A DNA stretch of 64,000 nt, from the NCBI RefSeq assembly GCF_010730745.1, contig NZ_AP022615.1, forward strand, positions 3,782,001-3,846,000. Direction: 5' to 3'. The position numbers and the translations under genes are program-made. Origin of the DNA: Mycobacterium heidelbergense (GTDB lineage Bacteria; Actinomycetota; Actinomycetes; Mycobacteriales; Mycobacteriaceae). Shown piece by piece: positions 47,650 to 56,389 of the stretch. Within the stretch, counting starts at the first letter, position 1. The number at the start of each line of letters is the position of its first letter. The notes beneath the pieces are model-generated. The model did not search any database. It had not been told where the DNA came from and was given only the letters and a program-made list of their open reading frames with translations.

Positions 47650-48843
47650 GTGGACCTCGCAGCCCGCCCCCACATCACCGCTGGAGTCGCCTTGGCCAGC
47701 GCCGCTGTCCTCGCCGCAAGCCCCATGGCCCAGCACCTACCCGATTTTCACCTGGCCCAACAGCTACGCCAGGTGAGTGTGTCAAACATTCAGCTCACCG
47801 ATGCCGCCTCCGGCTTGGTCGACCTATTCGCTAACGTGCAGAGCGAACTCACCTCACTCGCAGGCAGCGAAGCGGCCGCCGCAACGGTTCCCGCGGAGGT
47901 CATCAGCAGCGCTGTCAACCCGCTCCAGACGTGGGTTAACATCGTCCCGCAGACCTTGGCCAACATCCAGGGTATTGCGAACGAGTGGCTCACGATACCT
48001 GCTCCAGTCCTGCAACAGGTTCTCGCCAACGGGATCGACTATGCAAGTCTCTACGTTGCACCGTTTCAAGCAGCGGCTAAAAGCGCCGTCACTTACTTCA
48101 CCGCAACTAAGGGTGTCGCATTGACGCCGCTACTTATAGCCGCACAGAAAGCTTTTAATAGTGGAAACATGGTCACGGGCGTGAACAATTTAGTTGCAGC
48201 ACTTTATTCGGACCCCATAGTTCAAATCGGGCTTCCCCTTGATAAGATACTTCAGATACCTGTGTATTTTATGCAAAACGCTTCCAACGCGACTACCTAT
48301 CTAGTAAATAACACTATTCCGACAGTGGTTAACTTTGGCACTGCAGTTGTCCCTGCCGCTTTCAAGGGACTGGGCCTCAGCCTTCAAAATGCCTATAATG
48401 CGTGGGGCGCCGGGGATACGATCGGCGCTGTGACCAACGTGCTGGACATCCCAGGTCAAATGACTAATGGCTTTATCAATGGTTTCCCAAACGCAAAGGG
48501 CATAATGAACAACGGGCTTCTGTCAAGCCCGCCTGGTAACGGTACGGTTAACGTGATTGTGACCCAGATGCAGGGTCTGGCCGAACAAATCGTCGCCCCA
48601 GGTGCTCAGAACATCATGACGGGCGGCAGCCTCGGAGTCGGATTCCAGAATTTGGTGAACCAGCTGATTAACGGCTGGCCGTCGCTGACACCTGTCATCA
48701 ACGAGCTCGGCGCTGGACTGACGCAACTGCTGCAAAGCATCCCGTCGGTGCTATCGAATCTGCCGTCGATTTTGGGCAACTTCGGTGGTGCGTTGGCAAG
48801 CAATATCGGGTTGTTGATTTCTAACCTGCTCAAGTTGCTCTGA
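47650..48843 (+). CDS. GjpA-like exported (outer membrane porin family) protein
   Basis: I chose GTG 47650 because AAAGGAG (47637-47643) is 6 nt upstream; the ATG at 47644 would touch it. The 397-residue protein has an N-terminal hydrophobic secretion segment (HITAGVALASAAVLAASPMA) and long amphipathic, Asn/Gly/Leu-rich stretches ending in LLISNLLKLL. Such proteins are annotated as GjpA-like porins in many mycobacteria; the channel role was shown for the Gordonia protein only. Codons such as TTA, ATA and AAT are common here, unlike in neighbours, suggesting transfer. A strong hairpin follows. Confidence 0.65.
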   Translation: MDLAARPHITAGVALASAAVLAASPMAQHLPDFHLAQQLRQVSVSNIQLTDAASGLVDLFANVQSELTSLAGSEAAAATVPAEVISSAVNPLQTWVNIVPQTLANIQGIANEWLTIPAPVLQQVLANGIDYASLYVAPFQAAAKSAVTYFTATKGVALTPLLIAAQKAFNSGNMVTGVNNLVAALYSDPIVQIGLPLDKILQIPVYFMQNASNATTYLVNNTIPTVVNFGTAVVPAAFKGLGLSLQNAYNAWGAGDTIGAVTNVLDIPGQMTNGFINGFPNAKGIMNNGLLSSPPGNGTVNVIVTQMQGLAEQIVAPGAQNIMTGGSLGVGFQNLVNQLINGWPSLTPVINELGAGLTQLLQSIPSVLSNLPSILGNFGGALASNIGLLISNLLKLL

Positions 48844-48886
48844 GTTCGTGGTGGTCTCCGTTGCGAGCCGGTGATCACCGACGGCG

Positions 48887-48916
48887 ATTGGCCCCCTCGG
48901 TGAGAAGGGGGCCAAT
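48887..48916 (+). terminator. Hairpin terminator after the GjpA-like gene
   Basis: A perfect 11-bp stem, ATTGGCCCCCT (48887-48897) and AGGGGGCCAAT (48906-48916), encloses an 8-nt loop, 44 nt after the stop codon. A weak T-containing run (TCGCTTTC) follows. Confidence 0.75.
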
Positions 48917-49448
48917 TCGCTTTCATTGGTGTGCTTTTCAGCTGAGCGGTTCGAGACTCGACCACGGTTCATCCATGATGCCGACGTTACTGAAATCGGT
49001 TTTATTCCAGGGACTTTAACCAAGCATGCTGGCGGAGGCGGCGAAGAGCTGCAGCCCACTGAGCTGCTTTGATCAGACCTGGTCCACCGAATTCGTTGAG
49101 ACCTCGCCATGCGCCGCTCCTGTGGCACGTGAGACCGAGTTTGCAAGCAGGCGTTATCACAAGTAGCAAGGCGTTGGACACGGCCGCCATCGGCAGTTGC
49201 ACTTTCGGCCGGCACAGGCGCGACCACGGCTTCCGGCCCGTAGGCGTGCCGTACCGAAACCTATGAGGCGTCCGCGTATGGGCTTTTGACTGGGTATGCA
49301 GGAGTCCAGTAGGTCAACAAAATTCTCGGCAGCGGCGCGCAGCGTAAAGACGTCGGAGGCCTCGGTTGTCGGTGCTTGCCGTGGCTTTCCCGGCGCGCGA
49401 GTTAGCCGTAGCCTGGTGTGAAGCGGATCACAACCGGTGGAGGCCCTG
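48917..49448. other. Intergenic region without recognisable gene
   Basis: No ORF in this 0.53-kb stretch has credible coding features on either strand. A minus-strand frame at 49002-49202 is open but matches nothing I recognise. TAGCCT at 49409-49414 could be a -10 for the CBS gene. Confidence 0.45.
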
Positions 49449-49877
49449 ATGCGGATTGCGGACGTCTTGCGGAACAAGGGTGCGGCGGTGGTGACGATCA
49501 ACCCGGATGCGACGGTCCGGGAGTTGCTTGCCGGCCTCGCCGACCAGAACATCGGCGCCATGGTGGTGGTCGGCGACGAGGGGGTCGTCGGCATCGTGTC
49601 CGAGCGCGACGTCGTGCGCCAGCTGCACACGCATGGCGCCAGCGTGCTGTCCCGGCCGGTCTCCAAGATCATGACCGCGACGGTTGCCACGTGCACGAAG
49701 AATGACACGGTCGACACCCTCAGCGTGCTGATGACCAGGAACCGGGTGCGCCACGTGCCGGTGCTGGACGGGAGGAAGCTGATCGGCATCGTCAGCATCG
49801 GCGACGTGGTGAAGACCCGGATGGAAGAGCTCGAGGCCGAGCAGCAGCAGCTGCACTCCTACATCACGCAGGGGTAG
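49449..49877 (+). CDS. Tandem CBS-domain protein
   Basis: ATG 49449 with GGTGGAGG upstream gives 142 residues, all of it two CBS domains (about 8-60 and 72-125), each with the typical ending (GIVSERDVVRQL and GIVSIGDVVKTRM). CBS pairs bind adenine nucleotides and act as energy or ligand sensors. No partner domain is attached. The C-terminus is Glu/Gln-rich. It corresponds to Rv2406c. Confidence 0.92.
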   Translation: MRIADVLRNKGAAVVTINPDATVRELLAGLADQNIGAMVVVGDEGVVGIVSERDVVRQLHTHGASVLSRPVSKIMTATVATCTKNDTVDTLSVLMTRNRVRHVPVLDGRKLIGIVSIGDVVKTRMEELEAEQQQLHSYITQG

Positions 49878-49883
49878 TTCCGC

Positions 49884-49949
49884 TTCGCCGAACGTGCTCT
49901 GAGGGCGAGAAAATCGCCGGATTTTCGCCCTGAGTACACGCTCGGCGAA
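49884..49949. terminator. Long hairpin between convergent genes
   Basis: Outer arms TTCGCCGA (49884-49891) and TCGGCGAA (49942-49949) continue through CGTG/CACG to an inner stem AGGGCGA/TCGCCCT and AAAATC/GATTTT. The element lies between the convergent CBS and MazF-like genes and probably terminates both. Confidence 0.65.
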
Positions 49950-49974
49950 GGGTTAGCGCTGGGTCAGCCCAGCG

Positions 49975-50577
49975 TTAGGTCCAGGCGTAGTCCGCGCGCA
50001 GCCGGGTGGCCACCACCTCGAAGATGTAGCGGTCCAGGATCGCGCCCTCGCGGCGAATGCCCTCCTCGGGCACGTCGAGCACCCGGTCCAGCCGGACCCA
50101 GCTTTCGCGGCCTTCGTAATCCCAAGCGCCCGAGCCAATCCCGACCCAGTCCGGGTCGCCGGCGTGGCGCTGTTGGCTGGACACCATCAATCCCAGCAAG
50201 ACGCGCCGGTCGCGGCCCACGACGAGGACCGGCCGGTCCTTGCCGCGGGTGGGATCGTCCTCGTAGACCACCCACGTCCACACGATCTCCCCGGGGTCGG
50301 CTCGGCCATCGAGATCCGGGGCGTACACGAGCTTGCGCGCCCGCTGCGCGGTGGGGAAGCTGCCGCTGGTCACCGGCCGTCCCGCGGTGATCGCACCGGG
50401 TGGTTGCGGCGCGGCCGCGGCGATGACGTTCGCCGTGATCTTCACCGCGTGCTGGAGTTCCCGCAGCACGGTCTGCGAGTTCTGCACGTGCCGGACCAGG
50501 CGCGGAGCCCCGGCGAAAACAAGATTCTCCGCAAAACGCTGAAACGTCTTCCACTGCGATTTCCGCGCAGACGCCAT
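49975..50577 (-). CDS. PemK/MazF-like domain protein with N-terminal extension
   Basis: This 200-residue protein has a C-terminal PemK/MazF-type beta-barrel with PGEIVWTWVVYEDDPTRGKDRPVLVVG, which resembles the GDIVxxxxP...KxRPxLV core of MazF toxins. About 90 N-terminal residues precede it (helical, then Ala/Pro-rich). No antitoxin gene is adjacent and the protein is conserved in core synteny (Rv2405), so a toxin role is doubtful. It is convergent with the CBS gene and divergent from lepA. Confidence 0.75.
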   Translation of the reverse strand: MASARKSQWKTFQRFAENLVFAGAPRLVRHVQNSQTVLRELQHAVKITANVIAAAAPQPPGAITAGRPVTSGSFPTAQRARKLVYAPDLDGRADPGEIVWTWVVYEDDPTRGKDRPVLVVGRDRRVLLGLMVSSQQRHAGDPDWVGIGSGAWDYEGRESWVRLDRVLDVPEEGIRREGAILDRYIFEVVATRLRADYAWT

Positions 50578-50612
50578 ATTCGCAGCATAGACGCGGGCGG
50601 CCGGGTGCGATT

Positions 50613-52553
50613 GTGTCCCAGTGTGTCCCGGCCACCCCGCATGGATACGCTGGACGCACCAGCAAACCGCCGCTCAAGCGGCCGCAAGCGTGCGCAGACC
50701 AGGAGATTCCCATCAGCAGTTTCGCCGACAAGACCTTCACCGCGCCGGCGCAGATTCGGAACTTCTGCATCATCGCCCACATCGACCATGGCAAGTCGAC
50801 CCTGGCCGACCGGATGCTTCAGCTCACCGGCGTCGTCGACGAGCGGTCGATGCGCGCCCAGTACCTGGACCGGATGGACATCGAGCGCGAGCGCGGGATC
50901 ACCATCAAGGCGCAGAACGTGCGGCTGCCGTGGAGAGTTGATGACACGGATTACGTGCTGCACCTGATCGACACGCCGGGCCACGTCGACTTCACCTACG
51001 AGGTGTCGCGCGCGCTGGAGGCCTGCGAGGGCGCGGTGCTGCTGGTCGACGCGGCCCAGGGCATCGAGGCCCAGACCCTGGCCAACCTCTACCTGGCGCT
51101 GGACCGCGACCTGACGATCATCCCGGTGCTCAACAAGATCGACCTGCCGGCCGCCGATCCGGATCGCTACGCCGGCGAGATCGCCCACATCATCGGCTGC
51201 GAGCCGACCGAGGTGCTGCGGGTGTCGGGCAAGACCGGCGAGGGCGTGGCCCATCTGCTCGACGAGGTGGTCCGTCAGGTGCCGCCCCCGCAGGGCGACG
51301 CCGACGCGCCCACCCGCGCGATGATCTTCGACTCGGTCTACGACATCTACCGCGGCGTGGTCACCTACGTCCGCGTGGTGGACGGCAAGATCAGCCCGCG
51401 CGAACGCATCGCGATGATGTCCACCGGCGCCACGCACGAACTGCTCGAGGTCGGCATCGTCTCGCCCGAACCCAAACCCAGCGAGGGCCTGGGCGTGGGG
51501 GAGGTGGGCTACCTGATCACCGGGGTCAAGGACGTCCGCCAGTCCAAGGTCGGCGACACCGTGACGACCGCGCGGCACGGCGCCACCGAGGCGCTCACCG
51601 GCTACCGCGAACCCAAGCCGATGGTCTACTCGGGGCTGTATCCCGTCGACGGGTCGGATTACCCGAACCTGCGCGACGCCCTGGACAAGCTGCAGCTCAA
51701 CGACGCGGCCCTGACCTATGAGCCGGAAACGTCGGTGGCGCTGGGCTTCGGGTTCCGGTGCGGCTTCCTGGGCCTGCTGCACATGGAGATCACCCGCGAG
51801 CGCCTGGAACGCGAATTCGACCTCGACCTCATCTCGACGTCGCCGAACGTGGTGTACCGCGTGGAAAAAGAGGACGACACCGAAATCGTGGTGACGAATC
51901 CGTCGGACTGGCCCGAGGGCAAGATCCGCACGGTGTACGAGCCCGTCGTCAAGACGACCATCATCGCGCCCAGCGAGTTCATCGGCACGATCATGGAGCT
52001 GTGCCAGTCCCGCCGCGGCGAGCTGGGGGGCATGGACTACCTGTCGCCCGAGCGGGTGGAGCTGCGCTACACCATGCCGCTCGGCGAGATCATCTTCGAC
52101 TTCTTCGACTCGCTGAAGTCGCGCACCCGCGGCTACGCCAGCCTCGACTACGAGGAGGCCGGCGAGCAGGAGGCCCAGCTGGTCAAGGTCGACATCCTGC
52201 TCCAGGGCGAGGCCGTCGACGCGTTTTCCGCGATCGTGCACAAGGACTCGGCGTTCGCCTACGGCAACAAGATGACCACCAAGCTCAAGGAGCTGATCCC
52301 GCGCCAGCAGTTCGAGGTGCCCGTGCAGGCGGCCATCGGATCGAAAATCATTGCGCGCGAAAACATCCGCGCGATCCGCAAGGACGTGCTGTCCAAGTGC
52401 TACGGCGGTGACATCACCCGCAAACGCAAGCTTCTGGAGAAGCAGAAGGAAGGCAAGAAGCGGATGAAGACCATCGGGCGCGTCGAGGTGCCGCAGGAGG
52501 CGTTCGTCGCCGCGCTGTCCACCGACGCCGCCGGGGACAAGGGCAAGAAGTGA
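50613..52553 (+). CDS. lepA: Elongation factor 4 (LepA), start uncertain
   Basis: This translational GTPase back-translocates or remodels stalled ribosomes. G1 AHIDHGKST, G2 RGITI, G3 DTPGH and G4 NKID are intact, and the LepA-specific C-terminal domain ends KRMKTIGRVEVPQEAFVAAL. The only ordinary in-frame start before the G domain is GTG 50613, which has no ribosome site. AGGAG at 50701-50705 sits 6 nt before ATC 50712 (ISSFADKTF), so a non-canonical start giving 613 residues is plausible. The lppR start overlaps its stop (GTGA). It corresponds to Rv2404c. Confidence 0.95.
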   Translation: MSQCVPATPHGYAGRTSKPPLKRPQACADQEIPISSFADKTFTAPAQIRNFCIIAHIDHGKSTLADRMLQLTGVVDERSMRAQYLDRMDIERERGITIKAQNVRLPWRVDDTDYVLHLIDTPGHVDFTYEVSRALEACEGAVLLVDAAQGIEAQTLANLYLALDRDLTIIPVLNKIDLPAADPDRYAGEIAHIIGCEPTEVLRVSGKTGEGVAHLLDEVVRQVPPPQGDADAPTRAMIFDSVYDIYRGVVTYVRVVDGKISPRERIAMMSTGATHELLEVGIVSPEPKPSEGLGVGEVGYLITGVKDVRQSKVGDTVTTARHGATEALTGYREPKPMVYSGLYPVDGSDYPNLRDALDKLQLNDAALTYEPETSVALGFGFRCGFLGLLHMEITRERLEREFDLDLISTSPNVVYRVEKEDDTEIVVTNPSDWPEGKIRTVYEPVVKTTIIAPSEFIGTIMELCQSRRGELGGMDYLSPERVELRYTMPLGEIIFDFFDSLKSRTRGYASLDYEEAGEQEAQLVKVDILLQGEAVDAFSAIVHKDSAFAYGNKMTTKLKELIPRQQFEVPVQAAIGSKIIARENIRAIRKDVLSKCYGGDITRKRKLLEKQKEGKKRMKTIGRVEVPQEAFVAALSTDAAGDKGKK

Positions 52554-53326
52554 CGTTCACGCGAGCGGTTGCCGCACTGGGCACGGGCCTGCTGGCCGCG
52601 GGCTGCACGGCGGTTGTCGGTGGCACCGCGCAGCCGGCGCCGAACCTGAAGCCGCGACCGCTGACGGGCGACGCCATCAGGCAGGTGCTTCTCGACGACG
52701 CCGCGCTGTCGCGGATGCTCAGCCAGCCCTTTGTGGCCCGTAAGCCACCCGTGTTCGGCGGACCCGACGAGCTCTTCCAGAGCGGCGCAACGGTGTCGCC
52801 GGCCGCGTGTCAGGGCGTGACGGCGATGCTGCAGAAAAGCGTCTACCAATCCGGCCCCCAGCCTGCCGACGTCACGAATTTCGCGGCGGTGTCGTGGTGG
52901 AACAACGGCGAGCCGGCCCAAGTGATCAGCGTTATGGAGGGCGTGGTCGCGCTGTCCTCGGCCGCGCAAGCCGAGGCGCTGTTCGCGAAATTCTCGGAGC
53001 AGTGGCAGCGGTGCAAGGGCACCACGACGACGGAACACAACGGCCCGATCAGCACGACGACCGATATCGGCGACGTCCGCGTTGCCGATTCCTCCAATAC
53101 TGTTGTCGCGGCGACCAATACCGCGACGTCGACACTGCCGAACATGCCGGCCCTGCGACCCACGCCGCAGGCGCGGGCCATCGGTATCCAGTCGAACTGC
53201 CTCGTCGAGGTCGAGGTGGTCTTCTTCGGCGAGCGGCGCTCTTCCGACCCGGGATCGGCCAATCTGGACACCAGCGCCATCGACATCGCGCACGGCATGA
53301 TGGACAAGGTCAACGCCCTGAGCTGA
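52550..53326 (+). CDS. lppR: LppR-like lipoprotein with PknH-type sensor domain
   Basis: The 258-residue protein starts at GTG 52550 inside the lepA stop. The signal peptide ends in the lipobox LLAAGC (Cys19), so the mature protein is probably anchored in the membrane by lipid. The rest matches the PknH-like extracellular sensor fold, with paired Cys residues (ACQG and QRCKG; a further Cys in SNCLVEVEVVFF). The function is unknown. A second copy follows directly. It corresponds to Rv2403c. Confidence 0.85.
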   Translation: MTFTRAVAALGTGLLAAGCTAVVGGTAQPAPNLKPRPLTGDAIRQVLLDDAALSRMLSQPFVARKPPVFGGPDELFQSGATVSPAACQGVTAMLQKSVYQSGPQPADVTNFAAVSWWNNGEPAQVISVMEGVVALSSAAQAEALFAKFSEQWQRCKGTTTTEHNGPISTTTDIGDVRVADSSNTVVAATNTATSTLPNMPALRPTPQARAIGIQSNCLVEVEVVFFGERRSSDPGSANLDTSAIDIAHGMMDKVNALS

Positions 53327-53477
53327 CGCGCGGTGCTGAAAAGAGCCTGAGACATCGCTGCCGTTGGGCTGTGGCTTGGCGTGGCGTGCTGCGGTCGCCC
53401 CACCCGCGAACGTAAACTGTGGGTGAACTCAAAGCGAATTTAGGAAGTTGACGAAGACCGTCGGGGGCTGTGACCGC

Positions 53478-54233
53478 ATGAGAAGCCGCTGGTTCGTCGT
53501 GGTCGCGCTGGCGGCCGTGACGCTGGTCGCCGGCTGCACCGCGGCCGTCGGGGGCACGGCCCGGCGGGCGCCTGGGCCGACGCCGCGATCGCTTACCGGG
53601 CAAGCCATCGAGCGGGTGCTGCTCGGCAACAGGACGCTGTCGCGAATCCTCAAGCAGCCGTTGAATCTTGATCCCCGCTTTCCGCCGCGGTTCGGGGGCC
53701 CCGAGGAGTTGCAGGACGACGCGTTGGGCTCGCCCGCCGATTGCCTCGGCGTCGCCGCGATGCTGCAGCACAGCGTCTACCAATTCGCCAGGGTGACCAA
53801 CGTCGCGGTCGAGACCTGGCGGCACAGAGCCGTGTCCGCGGAGGTGACCAGCGTGAAGGAGGCCGTGGTCAGCGTGCCCACGGCCGCTGACGCCGACGCG
53901 CTGTTCGCGAGCTTTTCCCGGCAGTGGCAAAAATGCGATGGCGCGGCGATGTCGTTGCCGGGCAGCATCTTCCGGCTCCAAGGCAAGATCAGCGACGTCC
54001 ACGTTGCCACTTCTCTCCTCGCGGCCACCGTTTCGATCGGATGGACGTCGGCCCGCCCGGACTCGGCATCCATTCCGGCGGGCCGCGCCATCGGCGTGCG
54101 GGGCAATTGCCTTATCGAGGTCGAGGTCGACTTCTTCCACCCGTCGAACCCGTCGCGCGGGCCGGGCGACATCGACAACACCGCCACCGACGTCGCGCAC
54201 AGCATGATGGACAGGGTCAGCGCGCTGATCTGA
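53478..54233 (+). CDS. Second LppR-like lipoprotein
   Basis: ATG 53478 gives 251 residues with a signal peptide ending LVAGC (Cys20). It aligns along its length with the preceding gene: GTAxxAPxxxPRxLTG after the lipobox, QHSVYQ, RQWQKC and NCLIEVEVDFF, keeping the same Cys positions. This is a tandem duplication that has diverged. The 150-bp gap contains no clear promoter. Confidence 0.82.
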   Translation: MRSRWFVVVALAAVTLVAGCTAAVGGTARRAPGPTPRSLTGQAIERVLLGNRTLSRILKQPLNLDPRFPPRFGGPEELQDDALGSPADCLGVAAMLQHSVYQFARVTNVAVETWRHRAVSAEVTSVKEAVVSVPTAADADALFASFSRQWQKCDGAAMSLPGSIFRLQGKISDVHVATSLLAATVSIGWTSARPDSASIPAGRAIGVRGNCLIEVEVDFFHPSNPSRGPGDIDNTATDVAHSMMDRVSALI

Positions 54234-54235
54234 CC

Positions 54236-54295
54236 GCGAGCAGACGCAGAGTCGCACGATTCCGGCGGAATTCGTGCGACTCTGCGTCTGCTCGC
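54236..54295. terminator. Perfect 24-bp inverted repeat between convergent genes
   Basis: Arms at 54236-54259 and 54272-54295 are exact reverse complements, beginning GCGAGCAGACGC. The element lies between the convergent lppR copy and the trehalase gene, and is a strong candidate for a bidirectional terminator. Confidence 0.75.
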
Positions 54296-54302
54296 CGCAC
54301 TG

Positions 54303-56330
54303 TCACAGGGGCGCGTTCGCGGGCTGGAAGCCCCCCGTGCTGTCGGCCTCCTCCTCGGCGCGGATGACGTGGACCACCGCGTTGATCAGCGCCAGGTGGG
54401 TGAACGCCTGCGGGAAATTGCCCAGGTGCCGGCCGGTCCGCGGCTCGATCTCCTCGGCGTAGAGGTGCAGCGGGCTGGCGTAGGACAGCAGCCGCTCGCA
54501 CAGCCGCTTGGCGCGGGCCACCTCGCCGATCTCGACCAGCGCGGACACCAGCCAGAACGAGCAGATCGTGAACGTGCCCTCCTCGCCCGACAGCCCGTCA
54601 TCGGTCTCCTCGACGCGGTAGCGCAGCACCAGGCCTTCCTCGGTGAGCTCGTTGGCGATCGCCAGCACGGTGTTGCGCACACGCGGATCGTCCGGCGGCA
54701 GGAATCGGGTCAGCACCACCAGCAGCAGCGACGCGTCCAGCGCGTCGCTGCCGTAGCGCTGGGTGAACACGCCACGCGAGTCCACCCCGTGCTCGAGGAT
54801 GTCGGCCTTGATCTCCTCGGCGATGGCGTGCCACTGCTGGGCGTAGCTCTTCTCGCCCTGCCGCTCGGCCAGCTTGGACCCACGGTCCAGGGCGACCCAA
54901 CACATCACCTTCGAGGAGGTGAAGTGCTGCGGCTCGCCGCGCACCTCCCAGATTCCCCGGTCGGGCTCCCGCCAGTGTTTGATCGCCTCCTCCACCTGCT
55001 TCTTCAGCACCGGCCACAAGGTCTCCGGGATCTGCTCGCGCGATTTGGCGTGCAGGTAGAACGAGTCCAGGATCGAGCCCCAGATGTCGTGCTGGACCTG
55101 GTCGTAGGCGCCGTTGCCGATCCGCACCGGGCGGGCGTGGTCGTACCCGGACAGGTGGTGCAGCTCGTCTTCGACCAGGCTGCGCTCGCCGCCGACGCCG
55201 TACATCACCTGCAGCGGGTGGCGCTCGTTGCTGTTGGCGCCGGACACGTCGGCGATGAAGGCGAAGAAGTCGTCGGCCTCGCGGTCCAGCCCCAGCGTGT
55301 AAAGGCCCCACAACGCGAACGTCGAGTCGCGAACCCAGGCGTAGCGGTAGTCCCAGTTGCGTTCGCCCTGCGGCGTTTCGGGCAGCGACGTGGTGCTGGC
55401 GGCCAGCAGCGCGCCGGTGGGGGAATACGTCAGCCCCTTCAGCGTCAGCGCGCTGCGCTGCAGGTAGGCCCGCCACGGGTGGTCGGGGAAATTGCCGATG
55501 TTGATCCACTGCCGCCAGCACTCGGTGGTCTGCCACATCCTGTCGGCGGCCTCTTCATAGGTCTGCGGCGCCGGGTGCTTGGTCCAGCTCAGCGCGACGA
55601 ACACGTCGTCGCCCTCTTTCATCCGGGTGCGCGCCCGCGCTTCGCGGCCCTCCAGCCCGATCCGCAGGTTGCTGGTCAGCCGCAGCGTCGGATGGGTGTC
55701 CGGCTGCCTGCTGGCGCGCGCGATGGCCTCGCCGTACGCGTTGGCCGAGTATTCCCAGACCGCCCCGACGCGGTGGTAGTCGAAGGCCGGCTCGCAGCTC
55801 ATCATCAGCTCGGCGGTCCCGCTGACGCAGCGCACCGTGCGCAGCAGGATGTGTTCGGCGTCCCAGTCCATCGGCGTGCGGCGGTGCGTCCGCGATCGGC
55901 GCTCGATGTCGTGCCACGGCCCCATGACCAGCGCGTCGCGTACGATCAGCCACCCGGTCGGGGTCTGCCAGGTGGTCTCCATGATCAGGCTGCCGGGCAG
56001 GTAGCGGCGCGCCGACGGGACCGAGACGCCGTAGGGGCCCAGCCGGAAATGGCCGGCGCTGCGGTCCAGGATCGCGCCGAACACGCTGGGGGAGTCCGGC
56101 CGGGGCACGCACAGCCACTCCACCGACCCGGCCGGCGAGATCAGGCACGTCGTCTCCCAGTCCGACAGGAACGCGTAATCGGCGATCGGCGGAAACGGGT
56201 TCCGCAGCGACCCGCTCGGCGCGAGGGGCCCGGGCGCATTGAAGTCGATCGGCGACGCTAGGACCGTTTCGGGGGCCGTTTCGAACGCCTCCTCGGGGGC
56301 GCCGTCGGCGGGGTCGGCGTGCAGGACCAT
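54303..56330 (-). CDS. Trehalase, glycoside hydrolase family 15
   Basis: ATG 56330 gives 675 residues; upstream sequence in frame is not conserved. The N-terminal beta domain starts PPIADYAFLSDWETTCLISP, and the (alpha/alpha)6 barrel has the GH15 marker WDYRYAWVRDSTFALWGLY and the catalytic-region stretch GIWEVRGEPQHFTSSKVMCW with its Glu. The mycobacterial family member hydrolyses trehalose to glucose and needs phosphate and Mg2+. It corresponds to Rv2402. Trehalose recycling may connect with the trehalose-based lipid locus, but the two are not linked here. Confidence 0.9.
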   Translation of the reverse strand: MVLHADPADGAPEEAFETAPETVLASPIDFNAPGPLAPSGSLRNPFPPIADYAFLSDWETTCLISPAGSVEWLCVPRPDSPSVFGAILDRSAGHFRLGPYGVSVPSARRYLPGSLIMETTWQTPTGWLIVRDALVMGPWHDIERRSRTHRRTPMDWDAEHILLRTVRCVSGTAELMMSCEPAFDYHRVGAVWEYSANAYGEAIARASRQPDTHPTLRLTSNLRIGLEGREARARTRMKEGDDVFVALSWTKHPAPQTYEEAADRMWQTTECWRQWINIGNFPDHPWRAYLQRSALTLKGLTYSPTGALLAASTTSLPETPQGERNWDYRYAWVRDSTFALWGLYTLGLDREADDFFAFIADVSGANSNERHPLQVMYGVGGERSLVEDELHHLSGYDHARPVRIGNGAYDQVQHDIWGSILDSFYLHAKSREQIPETLWPVLKKQVEEAIKHWREPDRGIWEVRGEPQHFTSSKVMCWVALDRGSKLAERQGEKSYAQQWHAIAEEIKADILEHGVDSRGVFTQRYGSDALDASLLLVVLTRFLPPDDPRVRNTVLAIANELTEEGLVLRYRVEETDDGLSGEEGTFTICSFWLVSALVEIGEVARAKRLCERLLSYASPLHLYAEEIEPRTGRHLGNFPQAFTHLALINAVVHVIRAEEEADSTGGFQPANAPL

Positions 56331-56389
56331 GCCGACATCATCGACTGTCGACGTGCCCCGCGTCCATTTTTTGCGCCGGGTGTTGCGCC

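Noticed and set aside
49002..49202. Minus-strand 66-codon ORF upstream of the CBS gene
   Set aside because: No ribosome site, no recognisable motif and no promoter; chance open frame in an intergenic region.
49975..50577. Type II toxin-antitoxin system
   Set aside because: Only the MazF-like half exists; no small antitoxin ORF lies on either side, and the gene is in core synteny.
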